In this document: positions 44,029-53,555 of the stretch, piece after piece
Numbering within the stretch: position 1 is the first letter of the stretch
Layout: every line of letters begins with the position of its first letter
Source: an uncultured Parolsenella sp.
Lineage (GTDB): Bacteria > Actinomycetota > Coriobacteriia > Coriobacteriales > Atopobiaceae
Direction of reading: 5' to 3'
Length of the DNA: 64,000 nucleotides
NCBI RefSeq assembly: GCF_934660935.1
Contig: NZ_CAKUIH010000008.1
Span: 22,273-86,272, forward strand
Made by a program: the position numbers and the translations under genes
Notes under the pieces: model-generated
The model's input: only the letters and a program-made list of their open reading frames with translations
Database searches by the model: none
What the model was told of the DNA's origin: nothing

Positions 44029-45249
44029 ATGGCAATAAAGGCGCAGGCCAAATCACTTCAAGAAAACATGGCGTGGAATTCAATTGGCTCACTCATCTAC
44101 CTTGGATGTAACTGGCTTACGACGGTGCTTGTCGTTACGCTATCAACAGACTATGCGGACTCAGGCAAGTTTGCTGTTGCGATGGCGGTCGGAAGCCTCA
44201 CCGCAGCAATTGTGCTGTTTAAAGTGAGACCTGTTCAAGTGTCATCCCTGCAATCAGAAACTGCCGCGGGCGATTTTGTTGGCCTAAGAGTTGTTTGTAC
44301 GTTATTTGCTCTTATCTTTACCGTCGTCTACTGCCTGATTAGCGTTGCTCCCGAAAACCACCTCGTTGTTGCTCTATATGCCCTGTTTAAAGTCGCAGAA
44401 TCATTCGTTGACGTCTATCACGGCTTGTTCCAGCAGCATAATCGACTTGATTATGCTGGAAAATCGCAAATTGTAAGAGGCGTTCTCGCCCTTGTCTCTT
44501 TTTACGTCGGACTTGCCGTATTCAATAGCTTAGTTCTATCGATATTCCTGATGTTCTTGTCCTCAGTTGCAGCAATAATGATCTACGACATGCCGCGGGC
44601 CAGGGCGTTTGCCTCTGTTACGCCCCGTTTTAATCAGAAGACTATTGGCCGCCTGCTCAAGAAATGTGCTGCAGGTTTTGTATCTTCCCTTTTGATCACA
44701 ATGATTGTGAGCGTCGCGCGCCAGTCGTTCGGGCTGAGCTATGGGAATGAGGTGCTCGGGCGTTATGCTGCGGTCGCAACGCCTTGCGTTATAGTTCAGG
44801 CGATCGCTTATTACGTTTATGCTCCGCTATACAACTCAATTGGAGAAATGAAATCCAATCATGACGGCAAGGCCCTGCGGAAACTCGTCTTTATAGTTAC
44901 GGGCGTCATATTGGGGCTTATGGCCGCCTGTCTACTTCTTGCATTGCTATTTGGCAAGGCCGCCCTGTCTCTTCTCTATGGCGAGACAATTGAGAACTAT
45001 GCGTATCTCCTTTATGGAGCTCTGCTGTGTACCGGTGGGTTTGCCATTCTCTCGTTTATGTTGGATACGCTCATTATCTTTGGCAGAGACCGACTAGTAT
45101 TCCTATTTAGCGTCATACCTGTGTTGGTCTGCTTGGGTGGAACCAGCTTTCTGACGTGCGATCCGAATTCGATTAGTATTCTGGTGCTTGTTTCCTATTC
45201 GTCGGCGATTCTTCCTTTATTTGCCTTCTTTACTAAGGCAGACTGCTAG
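44029..45249 (+). CDS. Polysaccharide flippase (Wzx-like)
   Basis: A 406-residue membrane protein with about twelve hydrophobic helices, of the MATE/polysaccharide-transporter superfamily. It starts with a long amphipathic segment (KSLQENMAWNSIGSLIYLG) typical of Wzx proteins and has the conserved loop region around 'LFQQHNRLDYAGKSQI'. It should move lipid-linked repeat units across the membrane. No clear Wzy polymerase was found, though the next large gene (DUF2142) is polytopic. Confidence 0.85.
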   Translation: MAIKAQAKSLQENMAWNSIGSLIYLGCNWLTTVLVVTLSTDYADSGKFAVAMAVGSLTAAIVLFKVRPVQVSSLQSETAAGDFVGLRVVCTLFALIFTVVYCLISVAPENHLVVALYALFKVAESFVDVYHGLFQQHNRLDYAGKSQIVRGVLALVSFYVGLAVFNSLVLSIFLMFLSSVAAIMIYDMPRARAFASVTPRFNQKTIGRLLKKCAAGFVSSLLITMIVSVARQSFGLSYGNEVLGRYAAVATPCVIVQAIAYYVYAPLYNSIGEMKSNHDGKALRKLVFIVTGVILGLMAACLLLALLFGKAALSLLYGETIENYAYLLYGALLCTGGFAILSFMLDTLIIFGRDRLVFLFSVIPVLVCLGGTSFLTCDPNSISILVLVSYSSAILPLFAFFTKADC

Positions 45250-45340
45250 CGATAGCCGGGCAAGCTCTGGCTCGGAGACGAAGCCAATGTCTCCGCGCTA
45301 TTAGGATATGGGAGAATTGAAGCTCCAGGAGGAAGCCTGC

Positions 45341-45463
45341 ATGCAAGGCCCAACTACACGTTTACTGCCTGCGCATACAAGAATCTGCTTCCGCGGATAC
45401 GATTATCCTCTTAAGAAATCCGGCTTCTTCATGCGAGCGAAGGCATATCTATTTGAGCGTTAG
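45341..45463 (+). CDS. Possible small ORF of 40 residues
   Basis: A short frame with a strong ribosome site (AGGAGG, eight bases before ATG 45341) in the 350-base gap between the flippase and the DUF2142 gene. The product is basic and begins MQGPTTRLLPAHTR, ending AKAYLFER. I see no family. It may instead be a remnant of a larger gene, since the flanking frames also look partly coding. Confidence 0.3.
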   Translation: MQGPTTRLLPAHTRICFRGYDYPLKKSGFFMRAKAYLFER

Positions 45464-45600
45464 TCGAGACTGGAGCTTGAGGCTCGAACCTGCTCTTGGC
45501 ATGAATGGCTGGTATCAGTAATGAGTGGTTTGGCGACCTACGTCGTAGGCAGTACTATTTATTTTTGGAAGAATCTAGTTTGGGGTTGTCGGGTGGTTGC

Positions 45601-47061
45601 ATGGATATAAGGAAAGAAGACGAGCTGCGCTCGCTGGTTATTACTGTCGCGCTGCTCACATTGTCCATTGCTGCTGTTGGCAGCTCGTTCTGGGGCGTTC
45701 TGCTGCTCTCCATCGGTGAAATCGGAAAGGTCGAACTTGCCCTCTTTTTCCTCCCGCTTGTTGTGTATATTTGCCTAACTGTTTCCTGGATTAATGTTCG
45801 GAACAATTCGCATAGCCATGCGTTGTGGTTCTTGTTCGTTGCTGTTCCTTCTGTAACGGCATTTAGCTTATATATGATTCCCGGATGGGTCCCTGATGAA
45901 CCAGGACATATCTGTCAGGCCTATGCTCTATTTACTAGAAACTCAGGCGGATTTGATGTCCCAGTTGCTTTGAGGGATCTTCCCCACAACTACCAAGAGA
46001 TGTATGCCTCGCTTACTTGCGCTCCGTCTTGGAATGACTGCGAAGTTGTTAGAAGGTTTTTTTCTTCGTATTTCGACCATCTGTACTTCATTCCGTGGCT
46101 GGTACTTACACTTGGAAAGTGCTTTCAATCAAACACCCTTGCTGCACTTGTCGTGGCGAGACTTGCCAATGGGCTATTCTACGTGTGCGTCTCAGCATGT
46201 CTCCTTAAGGCTATTCCTGTATGCAAAACTCCTTTTTTGGTATTCCTGCTTAATCCGATGCTGCTGCAGCAGGAGGCCTCCTGCTCTGCGGACGCGATCG
46301 CGAATATCGTTGGAATCGCTTATTGCGTTGCGGTTATTGCGCTATATATAAGGAAGTCATACACCCGCAAGAACGCTATCGGCGTCACTGCTCTCTTCGT
46401 CCTTTTGCTGCTGTCGAAATCAATGTATGCGCCGCTTGCTCTGATTAGCTTGCTGTTCGTTGGTGATTTCGCTACAAAGAAGACGACTCGTCTCATATAT
46501 ATTTTGACCGCTTTTGGCTGCATCGTGATCGCTGTTGCCGTGGTGAACGCGTATCACGGTTCTTTCTTGCCTGAGTCATTTGCGCTTATGAGGCAGCCTC
46601 TGCATTGCGTAAAAGTGTTGTCTAAAACCATATGGGAACTCGGGCCTTTTTATGTTGAGTCGTATGCCGGAAAAATGCTAGGGCCGTTGTCTATCCTTGT
46701 GTGGCCTCCCTGCTTCTGGGCCTATTGCGCTCTCCAGCTTGTTGTTTTGTTCTATAGGGATGAAGATGATTCCGGACACTTCGTTTCGAGGGATAGGGTG
46801 ATGGTGTTTATTGTTGCGTTGGTCGACGCCGTTCTTATCATTCTTACTCAAAGGGGATGGTCGCTTGAGATGGACCATCGCGAGGATATTATTTGCGGAG
46901 CGCAGGGAAGGTACTTTATTCCCATTGTCTTAACGCCCCTTCTTATGTGTTCTGCAGAACGGCTTGGGAATAGCAAAGGGAGAGTCCTTGCCACTTCATG
47001 CGCTATTCTCTCTATGATTCTTCTGCTTGACATGGTGTCCGTGTCAATTTCGTTTCTTTAA
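45601..47061 (+). CDS. DUF2142 polytopic membrane protein
   Basis: A 486-residue membrane protein with about ten hydrophobic helices. The N-terminal loop motif GWVPDEPGHICQAYALF (a P-DE-H pattern) and the later LLLSKSMYAPLALI fit DUF2142, a family near polysaccharide loci that looks like GT-C glycosyltransferases. ATG 45601 gives the more normal N-terminus; an ATG at 45505 is also in frame. Its position after the flippase suggests a role in glycan assembly (a GT-C transferase or polymerase), but this is inference. Confidence 0.8.
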   Translation: MDIRKEDELRSLVITVALLTLSIAAVGSSFWGVLLLSIGEIGKVELALFFLPLVVYICLTVSWINVRNNSHSHALWFLFVAVPSVTAFSLYMIPGWVPDEPGHICQAYALFTRNSGGFDVPVALRDLPHNYQEMYASLTCAPSWNDCEVVRRFFSSYFDHLYFIPWLVLTLGKCFQSNTLAALVVARLANGLFYVCVSACLLKAIPVCKTPFLVFLLNPMLLQQEASCSADAIANIVGIAYCVAVIALYIRKSYTRKNAIGVTALFVLLLLSKSMYAPLALISLLFVGDFATKKTTRLIYILTAFGCIVIAVAVVNAYHGSFLPESFALMRQPLHCVKVLSKTIWELGPFYVESYAGKMLGPLSILVWPPCFWAYCALQLVVLFYRDEDDSGHFVSRDRVMVFIVALVDAVLIILTQRGWSLEMDHREDIICGAQGRYFIPIVLTPLLMCSAERLGNSKGRVLATSCAILSMILLLDMVSVSISFL

Positions 47062-47133
47062 GCTGGATTTGGTACGAGAGGTATTTCTCTTCTAAAGATA
47101 ATCGCTCGAGACAACATTCGGAGACTAATAAAC

Positions 47134-49416
47134 ATGGGTCGAATTTCAGAGCTGAAGGCAAATGCGCTTTATACTTTGCGCGAAGAGGGTGTCTCGTACT
47201 TTTCTGATCGAGTCAAGGCGCATCTAAATGCGGCCATCAATTCACGCGGGAACGCCCCGGATCCTTTGGACGTATGTACTGATGTGCTGTTTATCAATGG
47301 CTGCGCCTATAGCGTTCCTCACCCTATCCGTTACAGAGTTGACCACCAGATTGAGCAACTTCATGCGGCTGGCGTATCCGCAAGGAAAATTGACGAGTGG
47401 AATCTGACGAACGATTATGCGAGAACAGCTCGTCTGTTCGTTATATTTCGCTGTCCCTACAACGATCGAGTCGGGGAGTTTATTAGACTTGCAAAGTCTT
47501 TGAATAAGACTGTGCTGTTCGATATCGACGACCTCGTAATTGACAGGAAGTACACAGATACAATTTCATATCTGGATTCTCTGAGCCCTGAAGATAGGGC
47601 AGGTTACGATGCAGGCGTCGATGCAATGCAAAAGACCATGATGCTTTGTGACGCCGTTGTTACGTCTACAGATGGGCTGGCGGCCGAGCTCAGAAATTAT
47701 AGGGAAACCGTATTTGTTAATAGGAATGTTGCCTCCGAGGAAATGGTCCGACTGTCTCAGCGGGCGGTGGAAGAGAGGGACATTTTCCCCTTCACGCCGG
47801 AATGCAGCGTTCCTGCTCATGAAAAGACTCGCTGGAAGAATGCCTGCAAGAGAAATGAGTCCAGGGATGACTCCCTGGTACATATCGGTTATTTCAGCGG
47901 GAGTATTACGCACAACGATGATTTCAACCTCATTCTTTCAGCGCTGACGAAGATTATGAAGTCGCGTCCCAATGTGCGCCTTCATGTAATTGGCGAGCTT
48001 GCGCTCCCGGAGGAGCTTCAGCCATTTGCTGAAAGAGTAGAAGCTGCTCCATTTTTGCCGTGGCGTAGGCTTCCCAGGCTCATCTCTGAGATGGACATCA
48101 ATTTGGCGCCATTGACCGACAGCATTTTCAACCGCGCTAAGTCCGAAAACAAATGGGTTGAGGCGGGATTGGTAAAGGTTCCGACGATTGCGAGCAATAT
48201 CGGAGCCCTTTCCGACTCTATTGAGAATTGGGAAACGGGTGTTCTTTGTGACAACACCGAAGAGTCTTGGTCTACTGCTCTCACCAGGCTCGTCGATAGC
48301 AAATCTTTAAGAAATGAGATTGGCGAGAAAGCCTATGTGAAGTGTCTTGAGACTAAGACGACGATTGGGACCGGATCGAAACTGGCTTCGTTTCTGAGGT
48401 CACAGGCAACAAAGAGTGTTGCGTTCTGTCTCCCTTCGCTCGACATTAGCGGTGGAGTGCTTGTCGCGCTCAGGCATGCTTCCTTCCTTAATAAGAGGGG
48501 GTACGATGTCACCATCGTCGATGGGTCCGGCGATCAAAGGTGGACGGAATACTCAGGCTGTTCGTTCCCTGTTATCAATCGGAGGGTGATGCCCACAAAG
48601 ATAGACGACTGTCCGATTGATATGACGTTTGACAGTATGGTGGCTACCTTTTGGGAAACAGCCATGTTTGTCGACAGGTATAGCAAGGCGAAACAGAAGT
48701 TCTATCTTGTTCAGAATAGGGAGACTGACTTTTATCGCCCAGGAACGAGGGACAGGATGGACGCCTCCGCTACCTATGGCATCGGCAAAATGACATACCT
48801 CACCATATCTAGATGGTGCGAAGAGTGGATGCGTGATCAATACGGACTTGAGCCGCGATTTGCTAGAAACGGATTAGACCTGAGCGAGTTTCGTGTGCGA
48901 GAGCGCGATTATAGTGGGCGCATCAGAATCCTCGTCGAGGGAGATTCCTCGGCGGAACATAAAAATGTTGACGAGAGCTTCAAGATCGTTGATAAGCTTG
49001 ATCGAGATAAATACGAAATATGGTATTTGTCATATAAAGGCGAGCCAAAAGATAGTTATAGGGTCGATAAGTTTCTCAAAGCGGTGCCTCATTCAGAAAT
49101 CTCTGAGGTGTATGAGCAGTGTCATATCCTCTTGAAGACGAGCATCCTCGAGAGCTTCTCTTATCCGCCTCTTGAAATGATGGCAACGGGCGGTCTGGCG
49201 GTTGTGCTTTCGAACCAGGGGAATGCCGAATACCTAGTTGACAGGGAGAACTGCCTTCTTTTCGATCGCGGGGAGGATGAAAAAGCCGCTTCTTTGATCG
49301 AGGAGCTTGCCGAGAGCCCTGCTCTTAGGGAAAAGCTGAGAGCGGGCGGACTTGAAACAGCCCGCTCGAGAGATTGGAATGCTCTGGAAAGTGAAGCTGT
49401 CGCGTTGTATGAATAG
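47134..49416 (+). CDS. Two-domain glycosyltransferase (GT4-like, WsaF-like C-terminal half)
   Basis: A 760-residue cytoplasmic protein with two transferase-like halves. Residues ~40-430 look like a GT1/GT4-type domain (TVLFDIDDLVID, 'VHIGYFSGSITHNDDFNLIL', 'RLHVIGELALPEEL'). Residues ~435-760 resemble WsaF-type rhamnosyltransferases (KFYLVQNRETDFYRPG, 'TISRWCEEWMRDQYG', 'LLKTSILESFSYPPLEMMAT'). It may add two sugars in sequence. The C-terminal half is related in style to the 523-residue transferase at 50.9 kb. Codon use is AT-rich relative to the operons before 34 kb. Confidence 0.85.
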   Translation: MGRISELKANALYTLREEGVSYFSDRVKAHLNAAINSRGNAPDPLDVCTDVLFINGCAYSVPHPIRYRVDHQIEQLHAAGVSARKIDEWNLTNDYARTARLFVIFRCPYNDRVGEFIRLAKSLNKTVLFDIDDLVIDRKYTDTISYLDSLSPEDRAGYDAGVDAMQKTMMLCDAVVTSTDGLAAELRNYRETVFVNRNVASEEMVRLSQRAVEERDIFPFTPECSVPAHEKTRWKNACKRNESRDDSLVHIGYFSGSITHNDDFNLILSALTKIMKSRPNVRLHVIGELALPEELQPFAERVEAAPFLPWRRLPRLISEMDINLAPLTDSIFNRAKSENKWVEAGLVKVPTIASNIGALSDSIENWETGVLCDNTEESWSTALTRLVDSKSLRNEIGEKAYVKCLETKTTIGTGSKLASFLRSQATKSVAFCLPSLDISGGVLVALRHASFLNKRGYDVTIVDGSGDQRWTEYSGCSFPVINRRVMPTKIDDCPIDMTFDSMVATFWETAMFVDRYSKAKQKFYLVQNRETDFYRPGTRDRMDASATYGIGKMTYLTISRWCEEWMRDQYGLEPRFARNGLDLSEFRVRERDYSGRIRILVEGDSSAEHKNVDESFKIVDKLDRDKYEIWYLSYKGEPKDSYRVDKFLKAVPHSEISEVYEQCHILLKTSILESFSYPPLEMMATGGLAVVLSNQGNAEYLVDRENCLLFDRGEDEKAASLIEELAESPALREKLRAGGLETARSRDWNALESEAVALYE

Positions 49417-49435
49417 CGGTTACTAGGCGGTTGCT

Positions 49436-50857
49436 ATGGGTAAGAATCCCCTTCTCTCTTTAATATGCGTTTATAACGACCAGAGCCAGTTTGAAGAGCT
49501 GGTCAATTCGCTTGGGAACATGCGAGAAAACGTCGAGATAGTGGGCCTGGACAATAGGCAGGCTCAGTGGAAAAGCGCCGCAAGCGCATACCTCGAGGGG
49601 ATTTCGAGGGCAAGTTCTCAAATACTCGTGTTCTCGCATCAAGATATTCGGTTTACTGATGATTCATTTTTGACCGAACTCATATCTGAGCTTACGTGCG
49701 ATCCCTTGCAGATAATTGGGGTTGCCGGCGCCGTCCCTGTCGATAGCGGACACAGCAGGAGAATGCTGTCTGGTATGTATCAGGGCTCCAAGCTGATGCG
49801 TCATCACACTGCTTCCTCGAAAACCGCCGTTATGTCTCTCGATGAGTGTCTATTTGCCTTTGGCTCTAAGGTTCTGGATAGGGTGACATTCGATGACGTG
49901 ACCTGTGACTCGTGGCATTTTTATGCGGTCGATTTATGCCTTCAGGCCCATCTTTGCTCGATCCCGGTATATGTCGTCCCCGCCAACGTGCTTCATCTCA
50001 GCGGTGGGAACAGGGACGCTTCATATTATCTTGCGCAAGAAAAGCTGAAGAGCAAGTATATGGCGGACTATGATTGCATCGCGACTACTTGCGGCTGGAC
50101 TTCGACTAGTTATGTAGATCCTTACAGGCCGATTATTGACGACGAGCTCGGTGCTCTTCATTCAAAGGGCGTCAAGGATGTTGTCCGCTTTTATCTGCCG
50201 GTTTCTAAGTCTCTGAGCATGTCGAATATGCTCTTTTTTCCTAGCGTCGAAACTCTTTTGTCGATTACTGCATTGGAAAGCACAGATGAAGATGAGAATT
50301 TCTTCTCTGCTTTAACGAAGATGGATGCTACAGATAGACGACTTCTTGAATTCGTAATCGAGCTCAATAACTTTGTTGCATCTCAAAATTGGCTCCTTAA
50401 CGACCTGCTCGACTTGAAAAGAGACTATGCTGAGTCTACAAAGGATGAGTTGTTGTCATCTACTCGCTATAGAATTGGTCATATTCTCGCTCCTTGGTCT
50501 CGTCCAAAGTATATGGCGTTGTGCGAGGAGCCAATGGCAAGCAAAGCGGGGTCGCTTTCTTTTGCTGACGGAGCAGTAGACTATCTGTCGCTTCTTTCTC
50601 ATAGTCCCAATGACATTATCGAAGCCATTCGCCTATACGCAGAAAGCTATAACCGGTCATCTTTGGGCGTTGTTGGAAAGAAGTGCATGGATATTCTTGG
50701 GGTATGGCAGGGCGAAGTAGCTGAGATAAAGAAGCTGCAGGATAAGAATAAGAAGCTTGCAGAAATCGATCACGAGGCGCTATATGTTAAGAAGGGTATC
50801 GAGGCTACACTAGCTTTCAGGTTGGGAAGCGCGTTGTCCAGGCTCGTTGGTCGGTGA
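49436..50857 (+). CDS. Glycosyltransferase family 2-like protein
   Basis: A 473-residue protein with an N-terminal GT-A domain (residues ~5-230): LISLEICVYND-like start (LLSLICVYNDQSQFEELV), ILVFSHQDIRF, and YAVDLCLQAHLCSIPVYVVP. This pattern resembles the StrF-type GT2 group. The C-terminal ~230 residues are helical, ending in a coiled region, and are not recognised. It starts 19 bases after the previous transferase and ends six bases before the next, in one operon. Confidence 0.8.
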   Translation: MGKNPLLSLICVYNDQSQFEELVNSLGNMRENVEIVGLDNRQAQWKSAASAYLEGISRASSQILVFSHQDIRFTDDSFLTELISELTCDPLQIIGVAGAVPVDSGHSRRMLSGMYQGSKLMRHHTASSKTAVMSLDECLFAFGSKVLDRVTFDDVTCDSWHFYAVDLCLQAHLCSIPVYVVPANVLHLSGGNRDASYYLAQEKLKSKYMADYDCIATTCGWTSTSYVDPYRPIIDDELGALHSKGVKDVVRFYLPVSKSLSMSNMLFFPSVETLLSITALESTDEDENFFSALTKMDATDRRLLEFVIELNNFVASQNWLLNDLLDLKRDYAESTKDELLSSTRYRIGHILAPWSRPKYMALCEEPMASKAGSLSFADGAVDYLSLLSHSPNDIIEAIRLYAESYNRSSLGVVGKKCMDILGVWQGEVAEIKKLQDKNKKLAEIDHEALYVKKGIEATLAFRLGSALSRLVGR

Positions 50858-50863
50858 GGCTAA

Positions 50864-52435
50864 ATGAATAAGATTGCATGGGTGATTCCAACGCCCATCG
50901 AAGGGTCTGGCGGCTTTAGGACCATCTTTTCAAAGTGTATTGCGTGCCAGTCACGAGGCATAATCGTCGACGTGTATATCTATAGCTTGGACTCCGCGCC
51001 ACTTTTCACGGCAAGTGACATGCGTATCCATCTTCGGGACTGGTTTGACTTCGAGCCCAATCATGTTGGCCTTGCCGTTGACAAGCTTACTGAAACTTAC
51101 GATGCGGTTATCGCAACCGCTTGGAATACTGCTGAGTTTGTATCAAGGCAGAGCGCGGATCGCAAGTTGTATTTTGTTCAGGATTATGAACCGTCTTTCT
51201 ATCCCGTAAATGATTACCAGCTTCTTGCCCGCGGCTCTTACGATCTCGGCCTGGAAGTCGTCACTATGGGTCGTTGGCTTTATTCGAAGATTCACGACCT
51301 TGGTGCCCCAATGCTTAGCTGGCTTGATTTTGGCGTAGATAAGTCAGTCTATCGTCCGCTGGATACTCCAAAGGAGAAAGCGGTTTGTGCGATATATCAG
51401 CCCGAGAAAGACAGAAGACTATCGAGGACACTTCTGGATGCTTGCGAGCTATTGCTCGAGGCTGACGATCACTTGACAATCTATCTCTACGGATCCGTTG
51501 TATCTCAGCTAAGTCCCGTCCCTCCTCATCCCCGCCTTAAGATGCTTGGCCTTCTCACCCGAGAGGGGTGCAACGAGCTTTACAACAAGTGCGAGTGTGG
51601 AATATCGCTGAGCGCAACCAATCCCTCGCGGATCCCGTTTGAGATGATGAGCACCGGGCTTCATGTGATTGAGCTGGGTCTTGAGAACAATATGTTCGAC
51701 TTTCCCGAATCGGCCCCGATTACGTTTGTTGACCCATCGGCTCCTGGGATTGCGAGCGGAGTTCTGTCGGTGCTTGATGGCGCGGAGTCGAAGTCAGGGT
51801 CCCTCTCTTCGATAGTCTCCCAGGAGCGTGAGAACGAACAGTTTGTTGAGGCTTTGCTTGGGGATTCGGTCTTATCGCACGATGCGGAGATTCCGAAGCG
51901 GGTAGAACACGAGACGGTCAAAGCTGACGCTCTTGTGCGCAAGCACTTTGATTCCCTCATGGTCCGGCGTGAGCGACAAGCAGTGGGGAGGAGGGAGCCT
52001 CTTGTCGGAGACAGTCTCGTATTAACGCTTGTCAACGACATCCCTCTCGATGACGGGGAGTCCTTGCGCTTTGCTTTCTGGTGCCATTCGGATCAAAGTG
52101 ACCTTACGTGGGCGTCTTTCGAGGAGGCTGCCTCCGGGCAGTCGGCGCGGGTTCTCCTTAATCCGGATTTGGATGGCCCCCGCGTCGCCAACATTCACTT
52201 CTATGCTGTCGATGGTATGGAGAACCATCGTTTTCTGTATGCGACCTCGCAGGCCGTTGCCTATTCAGACAGGGAGCTGAGCAGCTCCAATCGATTCATC
52301 GAATTTGGAATGCTGCGTTGTTATGTCGGCGTAAATGATGAGTGCAGGGCAAAAGAGCTGCGGGAAAAAGGACAATTTGTACGGGCGGGCGCACTCAATC
52401 GAATTGGTGCTCGCCTATTTGGGCGACGACACTAG
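50864..52435 (+). CDS. Glycosyltransferase (WsaF/GT4-like, probable rhamnosyltransferase)
   Basis: A 523-residue transferase. Motifs are KIAWVIPTPIEGSGGFRTIF (nucleotide-sugar transferase start), LYFVQDYEPSFYPVND and 'MLSWLDFGVDKSVYRPL', matching WsaF-like enzymes. The GT4 Glu region is near 'SATNPSRIPFEMMSTGLHVIE'. The last ~180 residues look like a beta-rich extra domain. The dTDP-rhamnose genes further on make a rhamnose donor plausible. It overlaps no neighbour and is followed by the pyruvyltransferase gene. Confidence 0.82.
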   Translation: MNKIAWVIPTPIEGSGGFRTIFSKCIACQSRGIIVDVYIYSLDSAPLFTASDMRIHLRDWFDFEPNHVGLAVDKLTETYDAVIATAWNTAEFVSRQSADRKLYFVQDYEPSFYPVNDYQLLARGSYDLGLEVVTMGRWLYSKIHDLGAPMLSWLDFGVDKSVYRPLDTPKEKAVCAIYQPEKDRRLSRTLLDACELLLEADDHLTIYLYGSVVSQLSPVPPHPRLKMLGLLTREGCNELYNKCECGISLSATNPSRIPFEMMSTGLHVIELGLENNMFDFPESAPITFVDPSAPGIASGVLSVLDGAESKSGSLSSIVSQERENEQFVEALLGDSVLSHDAEIPKRVEHETVKADALVRKHFDSLMVRRERQAVGRREPLVGDSLVLTLVNDIPLDDGESLRFAFWCHSDQSDLTWASFEEAASGQSARVLLNPDLDGPRVANIHFYAVDGMENHRFLYATSQAVAYSDRELSSSNRFIEFGMLRCYVGVNDECRAKELREKGQFVRAGALNRIGARLFGRRH

Positions 52436-52476
52436 TTTGTTCGCTGTCTGATTTTAGGGAAGGCTGCAGAGGGTTA

Positions 52477-53490
52477 ATGGATAACAACAAGCACTGGCGA
52501 GGTCTCGAAAGGGCTCGCAAAGTCTCGGCTACTCTTTCGTCCGCGCCGCCCATTCTGCTTGATACGGCTATGGGCAGTGAGAACTCCGGCGACTGGGTCA
52601 TAATGGCGGCATGCAATTCAGTTGCAGAGGAACTGTTCGGCTCCGTCAATCTCCTTCATATTCCGACCCATTATTACGATCCGGTGTGGGAGGGTGCAGG
52701 AGGGGCGACTAAGCTTCTTTGTGGCACTAATATTCTATATACACATATGGCTGAGCAGCGGCAATGGGCGCTCCCGCTTGATTATCGCAATCTCGGAAAT
52801 GTCTGCCTACTAGGCGTCGGAATGTCGGACATTGGCGTCGACGACCGCATGGATTTCTATACGAAACGATTTTATAAATCCGTTTTGAGCAAACGGCTCC
52901 TTCACTCTGTTAGGGACGAGATGACGAGGCAGCGCTTGCTCCAGATAGGAGTTAAAAACGTTTTAAATACGGCCTGTCCAACCATGTGGCCCCTTACGCC
53001 CGAGGCACAAAAGAGGATTCCTGTCAGGAAGGCCCGGAACGTTTTGACATCAATTACCGATTATTGCTTTTCTCCCGAATATGATCTCGCGATGATTAGG
53101 GAATTGGAAAAACACTATGAGAAGGTGACGATATGGGTCCAAGGGAGTCACGATATTGATTGGTGTCTAGATAAAGTCATTGATCTCAACAATTACGAAC
53201 TCGTGGGTCCTGATATCAATCAACTTGATGAAGTTCTGGGACGAGACGACTTAGACTATATCGGAACTCGACTTCATGCAGGCATACGTTGCCTCAACCG
53301 CGGTCATAGGTCGCTAATCATTTCGGTTGATAATCGCGCTCGGCAGATTGGTAAGGATACAAACCTTCCGGTTTTAGAGCGCTCCGGAATTGAGGACGGA
53401 GCCTTGAGCGCATGGATTAACAATCCGTTAGAAAGCAATATACGTCTTCCATGGGATTCCATCGAAAAGTGGAAGAAGCAGTTTATTTAA
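52477..53490 (+). CDS. Polysaccharide pyruvyl transferase family protein
   Basis: A 337-residue protein of the CsaB/EpsI-like pyruvyltransferase family, which puts ketal-pyruvate on glycans using phosphoenolpyruvate. Family-like segments are 'GSENSGDWVIMAACNSVAEE' near the start, 'VCLLGVGMSD', 'LLHSVRDEMTRQRLLQIGVKN' and, near the end, DYIGTRLHAGIRCLNRGHRS, which contains the conserved His of the family. ATG 52477 follows GAGGG and lies 42 bases after the previous stop; a longer frame upstream overlaps the transferase and is less likely. Confidence 0.82.
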   Translation: MDNNKHWRGLERARKVSATLSSAPPILLDTAMGSENSGDWVIMAACNSVAEELFGSVNLLHIPTHYYDPVWEGAGGATKLLCGTNILYTHMAEQRQWALPLDYRNLGNVCLLGVGMSDIGVDDRMDFYTKRFYKSVLSKRLLHSVRDEMTRQRLLQIGVKNVLNTACPTMWPLTPEAQKRIPVRKARNVLTSITDYCFSPEYDLAMIRELEKHYEKVTIWVQGSHDIDWCLDKVIDLNNYELVGPDINQLDEVLGRDDLDYIGTRLHAGIRCLNRGHRSLIISVDNRARQIGKDTNLPVLERSGIEDGALSAWINNPLESNIRLPWDSIEKWKKQFI

Positions 53491-53511
53491 AGAATCACTG
53501 TCCTGTAATGG

Positions 53512-53555
53512 ATGGGTTGGGTTATTCACCAATTGCCCAACCCATTTTTGCTTTT
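53512..53555. terminator. Bidirectional terminator
   Basis: 10-bp perfect stem ATGGGTTGGG / CCCAACCCAT with a 14-base loop, followed by TTTTGCTTTT on the + strand. It overlaps the last codons of the convergent acyltransferase gene. Confidence 0.8.
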
